Shown here: positions 23,115-32,432 of the stretch, one piece after another
Layout: every line of letters starts with the position of its first letter
Numbering within the stretch: the first letter of the stretch is position 1
Origin: Zygnema cylindricum
Taxonomy: Eukaryota; Streptophyta; Zygnematophyceae; Zygnematales; Zygnemataceae
Direction: 5' to 3'
NCBI GenBank assembly: GCA_037447655.1
Contig: JBBHKE010002480.1
Location: 317,482 to 381,481 of the forward strand
Length of the DNA: 64,000 nt
Translations under genes and position numbers: made by a program
The notes under the pieces: generated by a model
What the model was told of the DNA's origin: nothing
The model's database searches: none
What the model saw: only the letters and a program-made list of their open reading frames with translations

Positions 23115-23330
23115 CACTGCCAATCACTATTAGCGTTGTGTACGCTCATCCCGTCCCGCTTTTTTTTATTTTATTCTCAAATAGAATTATCCACACTATT
23201 TTAAAAAAGCCCTAATTCCTAATTAGAGTAATCAATTTCTTCCAAAATTTCCAAATTCCCAATTAGCATACACCACGCTAAATAATAGTATACGCTAATC
23301 AAACGTACACGCTAATAGCGATTGGCGGTG
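23115..23330. mobile_element. MITE with TA target duplication inside the solo LTR
   Basis: The ends are CACTGCCAATCACTATTAGC and, on the other strand, CACCGCCAATCGCTATTAGC, differing at 2 of 20 positions. TA flanks both sides (23113-23114 and 23331-23332). The sister LTRs at 24399 and 29595 have the empty site, a single TA in GAAGAGTAGTGTAC. The 216-bp interior is AT-rich and non-coding. A TA duplication points to mobilisation by a Tc1/mariner-type transposase, not seen here. Confidence 0.92.
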
Positions 23331-23389
23331 TAGTGTACCAATTGACCACGCTAGTTGTAGTATGGTGTGATCAACTTTAGGCTCAATTG

Positions 23390-23398
23390 TATATATAG
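23390..23398 (+). promoter_or_regulatory. TATA box of the family A LTR
   Basis: TATATATAG followed by GACTTAGATT is conserved in the three family A LTRs (also near 25094-25102 and 30260-30267). By position it would mark the U3/R boundary of the retrotransposon transcript, with initiation some 30 bp downstream. Confidence 0.6.
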
Positions 23399-23714
23399 GA
23401 CTTAGATTACTTTAGGAAAAGTAGGATTGTTGTGTAGGAAAACTGCGAAGCAGTTTTTGGGTGTGTTTGAATTATAAGATCATTGTGATCTTTTGGAAGA
23501 ACTTTGTGAAATTTTGCATGTTGTTTCTTTGGTGTTTATTCTATATTGTGGAAAATTTGCAGACTTAGGGTGTGTCTAACTTGTTGGGGGCTTTATTGTG
23601 AAGTTGGTTGTTTGTGGGATTTCGTGAGAGTTTCCTCTTTGCACAATTGATTATCATGGCAACTGCCGGTGCTTCTTCATCTTCTTCAGTGGCACAACCT
23701 GCCTCAAATCAACA

Positions 23715-24398
23715 AACAATTCATGTTAACTTTAACAGTTTGTGTAAGTTATATAACAATTCTTATTAGCGCTAACTGTTTATGTTAGTGAGGTAACAAA
23801 TCCTGTTAGCACTAATAGTTTTTGTAAATTAGGTGACGATTCCTGTTAGCCGAAACAATTTGTGTAATTTAGATAACATTTCGTGTTAGCGCTAACAGTT
23901 TGTGTAAGTTAGATAACAATAATTGTTAGCGCAAACAGTTTATGTAAATTAGGTGAGAATTTATGTTAGCAGTAATAGTTTGTATAATTTGGATAGCAAT
24001 TCTGTTGGCGCTAATATTTTGTGTAAGTTAGATAACAATTATTGTTAGCGCTAACAGTTTGTGTAATTTAGATAACAATTCTTGCTAGCGCTAACAATTT
24101 GTGTAAATTAGGTGACAATTCCTGTTTGGGTTAACAGTTTGTGTAATTTAGATAACAATTCCTGTTAGCGCTAATAGTTTGTGTAAGTTGGGTAACAATT
24201 CTTGTTAGCGCTAAAAGTTTGTGTAAATTAGGTGACAATTCCTATAAGCGTTAACAGTTTGTGTAATTTAGATAACAATTCCTATTAACACTCACAATTT
24301 GTGTAAGTTAGGTAACAAATCCTGTTTGGGCTAACAGTTTGTGTAAATTATGTGACAATTCATGTTAGCGCTAACAATTTGTGTAATTTAGATAACAA
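23715..24398 (+). repeat. 40-bp satellite array, block 3 (about 17 units)
   Basis: Same unit and orientation as blocks 1 and 2, lying between the solo LTR and the near-complete family A element. It ends in GATAACAA, the same phase of the unit at which the solo LTR inserted. Confidence 0.95.
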
Positions 24399-25417
24399 TG
24401 TTGTTTTGGAAACCTTGAGTCCTCTCTACATCTTGCTACTATGCAGCCATGCTGCGCCAAGTCTGACTTCGCAGCTAGAAACCTTGAGCACTCTACACTT
24501 GTTGTCGTGCTACTATGCTGCTCTAATCTGACATCGCAGCTGCGCTGCTCTTATATCACAGTTGCGCTAACAAATCATAGCGGTCATAGCAATCATAGCA
24601 GTCATAGCAGTCGTAGCAGAGTGATAGCAGCTAAAGCTGTCTGCGCAGGAATGATGTTCTAAATATGAGGCAATTTGTGTGAACATAAATTGACGAAGAC
24701 ATGATTTAGTGAGTATGTTACTCGAAAGGGAGTACACAGATTCGGTGCACTTCAGGCACACATGTCGGTCCGTGAGAAAGTCAAGTTTGGTTGTTCTAGA
24801 AGAAAAGGTACAGTTTCATTTGAGGACCGAAGTTACACGTGGAGGTTTTTCTTCGGTGATGAAAGAATACGTGGAAAGCGGACGGAGTCCGCCGTCATTT
24901 TTGGAAGAGGAGTATTGATTGTACCATCATTTCAGCGGACGAACTTTAACCGCGTACTATTTCATTTCTAGCGGCTGTCTAATTGGTGTAAATAATTATG
25001 TGCATTCGATGGTGGGATTTTGTTAATGAAGAGTAGTGTACCAATTGACCATGCTAGTTGTAGTACGGTATGATCAACTGCAGGCACACTTGTGTATATA
25101 GGACTTAGATTGTTTTAGGAAAAGTAGGATTGTTGTGTAGGAAAACTGCGAAGCAGTTTTTGGGTGTGTTTCAATTATAAGATCATTGCTATCTTTTCGC
25201 AGAACTTTTTGAAATTCTGCATGTGGTTTCTTTGGCGTATATTCTATTTTGTGGCAAATTTAGAGTCCTAGGGTGTGTCTGATTTGCTGGAAGCTTTATT
25301 TTGAAGCTGGTTGTTTGTGGGATTTCGTGAGAGTTTCCTTTTTGCACAATTGATTATCATGGCAACTGCCGGTGCTTCTTCATCTTTTTCAGTGGCATCT
25401 GCAGCCTCAAATCAACA
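24399..25417 (+). mobile_element. 5' LTR of copia-3
   Basis: It starts TGTTGTTTTGGAAACC and ends CAAATCAACA, 1019 bp, and lacks the MITE of the solo LTR. Near its start is a segment rich in GCTGC and CATAGCAGT motifs. A TATA box is at 25094-25102. The gag start codon (25359-25361) lies 57 bp before the LTR end. Confidence 0.93.
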
Positions 25418-26340
25418 GGTCACGGGCCCTCCCTCTCTGATCCGGGTGTTAATGGGCAGAAGTATCTTTATTTGGCGGATTTGACAAAGTCTTATTTGAA
25501 AACGAGTGAAATTATATGATGTGATTTCTGGTATCCTTCCAAATACGGATCCGAAGTTTGGAAAGAAAAATGAAGATGTATTGCATGTTTTGAAGTTACT
25601 TTTGTCAGAAGATCTTAACATGACATGTATCAATATCTCTACGACATCTGAAATATGGAAGGGCTTGAGTGAATCTTATGGCTTAGCTAGTGAGCAGAAT
25701 GAGGTTGTTACTGCTGGAAAAATCTGGGACTATAAATATACTAGGGGTGACATGAACTCATATTGTAATGGCTTGAAACTTGTATTGTTGGAGAATGCAT
25801 GTTCCGAGGGGAGTTTTCCTCCTTATCATCAAGCTATGATTGTATGAGAGGGCTTCCTTCTGAATATAGAGGAGTAGCGGAGCAGCTAAGAAGGTTAGAG
25901 AAGAGTAAATGGAATATAGCAGTAGCTCAGGCTTATATCTTAGACAAAGAGGCAACTCAGATAGCATTAAATGGTAGTCAATCAGTGGTTGTTTACAATG
26001 CACAGACATATAAGCCAGCTGAATTTTTCTGGAAATATAAACTTTACCCCCAATCCGAATTATAGGCAATATGATAGGTGTGTCTATTGCTTTGGTCAAG
26101 TCATGTTTTCTGGCTGTGTCTGGCATTTACAAAAGAGTGTGAAACAGGAATTTATCGTGCGGGATGGAGGGTGCGATCGGAGGAGTCATCACCAAAATTT
26201 CCGCCATGAAAACTTCCAATTAAAAATGCGACGTTCCTTACATTTGATGAGACGTCCCAAGATGAACGACCGAAAGAAAAAGAAGATGTGGTCAGATTTT
26301 TGCAATCGGATGATGACGAGTTCTTTGCTCTTGCAAAGAT
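25359..26340 (+). pseudogene. Gag remnant of copia-3
   Basis: Translation would start in the LTR with MATAGASSSFS. The frame is lost shortly after the primer-binding site. Gag-like open segments follow at 25506-25847 (TCINISTTSEIWKGL, KIWDYKYTRGDM) and 25799-26065 (GLPSEYRGVAEQLRRLEKS). A possible zinc knuckle starts with CVYC near 26082 but is frameshifted. These match the UBN2-type gag of plant copia elements. No single frame is complete. Confidence 0.82.
25418..25430 (+). other. Primer-binding site of copia-3 (mutated)
   Basis: GGTCACGGGCCCT follows the LTR terminus directly and is translated as part of gag (QQVTGPP). It differs at three of 13 positions from GGTTATGGGCCCA, the complement of the initiator tRNA-Met anticodon arm seen in the other families. 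This copy is probably weakened for priming. Confidence 0.75.
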
Positions 26341-26343
26341 CTC

Positions 26344-27792
26344 ATGGAGGGACCTCGAGAGAATGGATGGATTATGGACTTCGGATGCTCCTCCCACATG
26401 TGCAGCAACCGGGCTTACTTCAAAACACTTATTCCAATTCCCACTCGTCGGATTTATTACGCGGATGACAACGGTGTGGAGGCTACGGCAAAGGGAAGCG
26501 TGGAGTTATCATGTGACATCAATGGTGAGATTGTAAAGAGAACCTTGCATGATGTTCTCTATATCCCATAGTTTACAAAAAAATTGTTTTCCACTTCGGT
26601 AGCAGAAATGAAAGGTTTTGAAATTTTACAAAGGAATGGGAAAAAGGTAGTAAGCAAAGATGGGAAGGTAGCTTTGGTAGGAACTAGAGGCCCAAACTTG
26701 TTGTACCGGATGGACTTGGCTAATGAAATTGACTTTGCATACTCTAGTGTCCTTCCGGAAAATGTTTTGTGGCATAAAAGGCTCGGTCATGTTCATCATG
26801 AAAGGCTTGATAAAATGGTAAAGAAAAATATGATAGATGGTGTTAAATTAGGAAAAATAGATTCCCATGTATGTGATGGATGTGCTTTGGGAAAACTTCA
26901 TGAGCTGCCACTACCTCAGACAGCGGATAACCGGGCCACGGATTTGCAGCAAATTATTCATTCGGATGTGTGGGGACCATCAAAAGTTCCTTCACTCAGT
27001 GGCAACCGGTTTTTGGTCACTTTCACGGATGACTTCTCAAGATATAGCAAGGTTTACTTTATGAAAGAAAAGAGAGAAGGGCTCACTCACTTCAAGCATT
27101 TTCGAGTATGGGCCGAAAAACTTCATGAGAAACCGATCCTTTCCCTTTGGTCCGACAACGGAGGGGAATATATGTCGCATTCATTCTCTGAATATTTAAA
27201 AGACAATAGCATTTCTCGGCAATTTATAGTTCCTTATACTCCTTTACAGAATGGAGTATCCGAAAGACTCAACCGAACTCTAACGGAAAGTGCAAAGTCT
27301 ATGTTACTAGATAAAGGAATAAATTTCAAATTTTGGGGTGAGGCGTTCTCGTGTGCGTCGTACATTAGGAATAGAGTAGAGACTAGAGCAGTAAAAGAGA
27401 AAACACCATATGAAGTGTGGACCGGAAGAAAACCGAATGTTAGTCACTTCCGGGTTTTTGGGAGTAAATGTTTTATTTTGGATAATCTCCCTATTTCTAA
27501 GCTTAGTCCGAAATCGATTCTAGGAATTCTTATGGGTTATGATGATGAATCCGTGGGCTATAGAGTATTTATAAAGGATAGGAATACTCTTCAGACTGCT
27601 AGAAATATTCAGGTTAAAGAAGAGAGCAGATCGGTAGATGTTTTTGGTATGACAGATTTTGAAAAAGATTCCAAAATCAAAGAATATGTTATTTTTGAAA
27701 GTGTTCCTCTCACTTCTTCTAGTCCCACTTTGGACCCTTTGGTTGGTCCACGTGTGGAGACACCTCCTCCTCCTCCTCCTCCACCTCCTTAA
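26344..27792 (+). pseudogene. Protease and well-preserved integrase of copia-3
   Basis: The protease segment (26344-26571) reads WIMDFGCSSHM, so the normal Asp-Ser-Gly-Ala has become Asp-Phe-Gly-Cys, followed by LHDVLYIP and a stop at 26569-26571. The following 402-codon open frame (26584-27792) is a nearly full integrase. It has WHKRLGHVHHERL and CDGCALGK for the HHCC zinc domain, and catalytic Asp (IIHSDVWGP), Asp (WSDNGGEY) and Glu (QNGVSERLNRT), all intact. FWGEAFSCASYIRN, TPYEVWTGRKP and FGSKCF form the C-terminal part. It ends in a run of nine prolines encoded by CCT/CCA repeats and a stop, which separates it from RT. Confidence 0.9.
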
Positions 27793-27891
27793 GGGTGGCA
27801 ACCTACGGATCCAACAGTTCCAGCCTCAGATTTTTCGGTTGGAAGAAGGCAAAGCAGCAGGCTGCGAAACTGAGAAGCTACTCTATTTTAT

Positions 27892-28970
27892 GTGGGTACG
27901 TTCGATCTGAATGAAAATTGCGACGCTGCGAAACTGCGAAGCTGCAATGCTGTGAATCTGCAAAGCAACGACGCTGCCAAATTGCGAAGCAACGAAACTG
28001 CTCTATTATCTACCAGCATGATGGAACTGGTCACAATACAGGAAGCCTTTTCAACTCCAAAAAAAGATCAATGGATCGCTGCGGCTAACGATGAAATGCG
28101 ATCGATAATAGAGGCTCAAACTTGGGAGCTTGTGGAGCTTCCACCAGACCAAAAAGCCATCGGCTGTAAGTGGGTATTTAATGTAAAATTCAATCCAGAT
28201 AACTCTATTGAAAGATATAAGGCTAGGCTTGTTGCAAAAGGCTATAGTCAAAAGGAGGGAATTGACTATGAAGAGACTTTCTCTCCGATTGCCCTATTTC
28301 CAACTGTTACAATTTTGTTATCCTTAGCAGCCATTGATAATATGGAACAACATCAAATGGATGTTAAGACAACTTTCTTGCATAGAAATTTAGAGGAAGT
28401 AATTTATATGAAACAGCCTGAAATGTATGAAGAGACTGGAAAAGAAAATCTGGTCTGTAAGCTGTTGAAATCCTTGTATGGTTTGAAGAACGTCAGTGGA
28501 ACCTCAAACTAGATGAGTTTCTAAACAGTCTTCGATTCATTAGGATTAGCTCATATCACTCAGTCTATGTTATGGAAGGGAAAGATAGGATTATGTACAT
28601 TGCGGTATATATGTAGATGATTTGCTGCTGTTAAGCAAGTCATTAAATGAGATTAACACAATAAAGGCAACCTTAAATTCAAGATTTGAGATGAAGGACT
28701 TAGGTGAGGCAAAGTATATTCTTCGAATTCAAGTAGAAAGGGATAGAGATAGGAGAACAATCCATCTAACGCAGCCTGAAGCGATAAGAAATGTGCTTGA
28801 AAAGTTTGGCACGGCAGAGGCAAACGGAAGTGCCACTCCCATGGAATTTAAAGAGAAAGTGGAAGGCATGGAGACCGATGGAGGAATCATTTTTGACGAT
28901 ACCTTGGAGTCAGGGGAGACAGATTTTTGTCCACCATTCCCTGCCGACAGATTGTTGGCAGCCTAATTTA
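27892..28970 (+). pseudogene. Reverse transcriptase of copia-3, frameshifted at the active site
   Basis: The first open part (27892-28512) starts with an odd low-complexity linker (AAKLRSCNAVNLQS, NDAAKLRSNETALL). It continues into RT proper: WELVELPPDQKAIGCKWVFN, ARLVAKGYSQKEGIDYEETFSP, DVKTTFLH and SLYGLK. The frame breaks at 28490 and again just before the catalytic box near 28610, where the YVDDLLLL codons are out of frame and a TAG appears. The second part (28622-28966) holds NSRFEMKDLGEAKYIL and LTQPEAIRNVLEKFG. Confidence 0.87.
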
Positions 28971-29571
28971 CTTCATTAACTGCACGAGGCCGGATATTGC
29001 GGCAGCAGATGGCAATTTGAGCCAGAGTTTGCAGAATCCTAGAAAAACAAATCAGGAGGCCGCAAAGAGGGTATTTTGGTACCTTGCAGGAACACGGAAT
29101 GTATGACTTGCTATCGGTGGAGATGAAGTCAAAATTCAGACGTGGAGCGATGGCCGTTCCACAATTGGATTCATTTTGAAGATTAGAACTCGAACATGCT
29201 GCTGGAGCAGCAAGCTTCAAAAGGTAACAGCTTAGTCTACAATAGAGGTTGAATATATGGCAACAAGCTCAGCTGTCAAGGAGTTACTATGGGTGAAGTC
29301 GCTCCTCGAAGAACTTCATTTTATGCAATCAGGACCTCAAATAGTGTGGTGTGACAACCAAGCAGCTATTGCGATTGCATCCAACCCGAGTCATCACTTC
29401 AAAAGCAAGCACATTGACATCAAACTACATTTTGTAAGAGAGAAGGTGATTAACAGAATTTTAAAGCTAAGTTATCTTTCGGATGAGAAAATGGTAGCAG
29501 ATATGATGACTAAGCCTTTACCTGCACCTAAGTTGAAGTTCTGCTCAGAGGAATGTAGACTCAGTGGCTGA
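28960..29571 (+). pseudogene. RNase H of copia-3
   Basis: IVGSLIYFINCTRPDIAAA is recognisable across a frame change near 28950, and the middle part (29090-29240) carries stops. The last 104 codons (29257-29571) are open: SAVKELLWVKSLLEEL, WCDNQAAIAIASNPSHHF, HFVREKVINRILKL and VADMMTKPLPAPKL, ending a few codons before the polypurine tract at 29581-29594. This is the standard 3' end of a copia pol. Confidence 0.87.
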
Positions 29572-29594
29572 GAGAGTCTAAAGGTTTAGGGGAG

Positions 29595-30584
29595 TGTTGT
29601 TTTGAAAACCTTGAGTCCTCTCTACATCTTGCTGCAATGCTGCCATGCTACGCTAAGTTTGACTTTGCAGCTAGAAAACTTGAGCACTCTACACTTATTG
29701 CTGTGCTGCTATGCTTCTCTGATCTGACATCGCAGCAACGGTGCTCTTATATCACAATTGCGCTACCAAATCATAGCAGTCATAGGAGTCATAGCAACTA
29801 TAGCAATCTGCGCAAGAATGGTGTTTTCAATATGAGTCAGTTTGTGTGAAGATAAATTGACGAGGACATGATTTAGTGAGTATGTAACTCAAAAGGGAGT
29901 ACACAGATTTGGTGCACTTCAGGCACATGTGTCGGTCCGTGAGAAAGTCAAGTTTGGTTGTTCTAGAAGAAAAGGAACAGTTCCATTTGAGGACTGAAGT
30001 TACACGTGGAGGTTCATCTTCGGTGATGAAAGAATACGTGGAAAGCGGACGGAGTCCGCCGTCATTTTTGGAAGAGAACTATGGACTGTACTGTCATTTT
30101 AGTGGACGAACTTTAACCGCGTACTATTTCATTTCTAGCGGCTGTCTAATTAGTGTAAATAATTATGTGCATTCGACGGTCGGATTTTGTTAATGAAGAG
30201 TAGTGTACGAATAGACCACGCTAGTTGTAGTACGGTGTGAGCAACTGTAGGCTCACTTGTATATATACGACTTAGATTACTTTAGGAAAAATAGGATTGT
30301 TGGGTAGGAAAATTGCGAAGCAGTTTTTGGGTGTGTTTGAATTATAAGATCATTGTTATCTTTTGGCAGAACTTTGTGAAATTTTGCATGTGGTTTTTTT
30401 GGTGTATATTCTATATTGTGGCAAATTTGCATACCTAGAATGAGTCTGATTTGCTCGGGGCTTCATTGTGAAGTTGGTTGTTTGTGGGATTTCATGAGAG
30501 TTTCCTCTTTGCACAATTGATTATCATGGCAACTGCCGGTGCTTCTTCATCTTCTTCGGTGGCACCAGCTGCCTCAAATCAATA
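29595..30584 (+). mobile_element. 3' LTR of copia-3
   Basis: It starts TGTTGTTTTGAAAACC and ends CAAATCAATA, where the expected terminal CA has become TA. It is 990 bp long. It keeps the TATA box (30260-30267), the GCGGAC/GTCCGC hairpin and the tail with the gag ATG. Satellite DNA follows directly. Confidence 0.92.
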
Positions 30585-32432
30585 GTATTAACAGTTTGTG
30601 TAAGTTAGGTAATAATTCCAGTTAACGCTAATAGTTTTTGTAAGATAGATAATATTCTTGTTAGCGCTAACAGTTTGTGTAAGTTAGGTAACAATTACTG
30701 GTAGCGCAAACAGTTTGTGTAAGTTAGGTAACAATTTTGTTAGCGCTAACAATTTGTGTAATTTAGATAACAATTCCTGTTAGGGATTACAGATTGTGTA
30801 AGTTAGATATTAATTCCTGTTAGTATTTACATTTTGTGTAGATTAGGTAACAATTCCCGATAGCCATAATAGTTTGTGTAAGTCAGGTAACAATTAATGT
30901 TACCGCTAATAGTTTGTGTAATTTAGGTAACAATTCTTGTTAGGGCTAACAGTTTGTGTAAGTTAGGTAACAATTCCTGTTAGCGCTAACTATTTGTGTA
31001 TTTTAGATAACAATTCTTGTTGGTGTTAACAACTTGTGTAATTTAGATGACAATTCTTGTTAGCGCTAACAGTTTGTGTAAATTAGATGACAATTCTTTG
31101 AAGCGCTAACAGTTTGTGTAAGTTAGGTAACAATTACTAGAAGGGCTAATTGTTTGTGAAAATTAGGTAACAATTTCCTATTAGCGATAAATAGTTTGTG
31201 TAAGTTAGATAAAATTCCTGTTAGCTTTAACAATTTGTGTAAGTTAGAGAACAATTATTGTTAGCGCTAATAGTTTGTGTAAGTTAGGTAACATTTCCTA
31301 TTACCGCTAACAGTTTATGTAAGTTAGGTAACAACTCATGTTAGCGCTAATAGTTTGTGTAAGTTAGGTAACAATTCTTGTTAGCGGTAACAACTTGTAT
31401 AGTTTAGGTAACAATTCTTGTTAGCGCTAACAGTTTTTTTAAGTTAGGTAACAATTCCTGTTAGCCCTAACAATTTGTGTAAACTATATAACAATTATTG
31501 TTATGGCTAAAATTTTATGTACATTAGGTGACAATTGTGTTAGTGGAAACAATTTGTGTAAGTTAGGTAACAATTACTATTACTGCTAAAAGTTTCTGTA
31601 AATTAGATGACAATTCCTGTTAGTGCTAAGAGTTTGTGTAATTTAGATAAAAATTCCTATTAGCACTAACAGTTTGTGTAAGTTAGCTAACAATTCATGT
31701 AAACGCTAACAGTTTGTGTAATTTAGATAACAATACTTGTTAGGGCTAACAGTTTGTGTAATTTAGATAACAATTCCTGTTAGTGCTAACAATTTTTGTA
31801 AGTTAGATAACAATTCCTGTTAGCGCTAAGATTTTGTGTAAGTTAGGTAAACATTCTTGTTAGCCCTAACAGTTTGTGTAAGTTAGGTACCATTTCTTGT
31901 TAGCGCTTACAGTATGTGTAATTGAGATAACAATTTTTGTTAGCGCTAACAGTTTGTGTAATTTAGATAAAAATTCATGTGAGCGCTAACAGTTTTTTGT
32001 AAATTAGGTGACAATTCATGTAAACGCTTACAGTTTGCATAAATTAGATGATAGTTGCTGTTAGAGGTAACAGTTTGTGTAAGTTAGATAAAATTATTGT
32101 TAGCGCTAATAGTTTGTGTAAGTTAGGTAACAATTCGTGTTAGCGCTAAAATTTTGTGTAAGTTAGATAACAATTTCGGTTAGCGCTAACAATTTGTGTA
32201 AGCTAAATCATAATTCCTGTTAGCGCTAACAGTTTGTTTAAGTTAGATAACAATTTTTGTTAGCCTTAACAATTTGTGTAAGTTTGGTAACAATTACTGT
32301 TAGTGCTAACAATTTGTGTAAGTTAGGTGAAAATTACTTCTAACGCTAACAGTTTGTGTAAGTTAGGTTACAATTCCTGTTATCGCATACATATTTCGTA
32401 AGTTAGATAACAATTCCTGTTAGCGCTAATAA
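30585..32432 (+). repeat. 40-bp satellite array, block 4 (about 46 units)
   Basis: The same unit as block 1 in plus orientation, more diverged on average, with several 38-41 bp units. It starts right after the 3' LTR of copia-3 and ends at the orientation switch near 32433. No gene. Confidence 0.95.

Larger units (their letters stand above)
22524..23714 (+). mobile_element. Solo LTR of copia family A inserted in the satellite
   Basis: The 1191-bp LTR begins TGTTGTTTTGGAAACC and ends CAAATCAACA. It is flanked by AACAA on both sides (22519-22523 and 23715-23719), and deleting it with one AACAA restores a satellite unit. No internal region remains, so it is a solo LTR left by LTR-LTR recombination. 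It includes a TATA box (23390-23398), a G-box CACGTGG near 22914, a GCGGAC...GTCCGC hairpin near 22957 and, near its end, the gag ATG. A 216-bp MITE at 23115-23330 accounts for most of the extra length over the sister LTR (1019 bp). Confidence 0.95.
24399..30584 (+). mobile_element. Near-complete plus-strand Ty1/copia element of family A (copia-3)
   Basis: LTRs at 24399-25417 and 29595-30584 flank gag, protease, integrase, RT and RNase H in copia order, 6.2 kb overall. The polypurine tract AAGGTTTAGGGGAG ends at 29594, immediately before the 3' LTR. Both outer flanks are satellite DNA. The left flank ends in AACAA but the right flank starts GTATT, so no matching target duplication survives, which suggests a later deletion or exchange at the right edge. 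The integrase is the best preserved in the window, while gag, RT and RNase H carry frameshifts and stops. Confidence 0.92.

Noticed and set aside
24399-30584. An autonomous, active copia element
   Set aside because: The integrase is open, but gag, protease and RT carry frameshifts or stops, including one at the YVDD box, and the primer-binding site is mutated.
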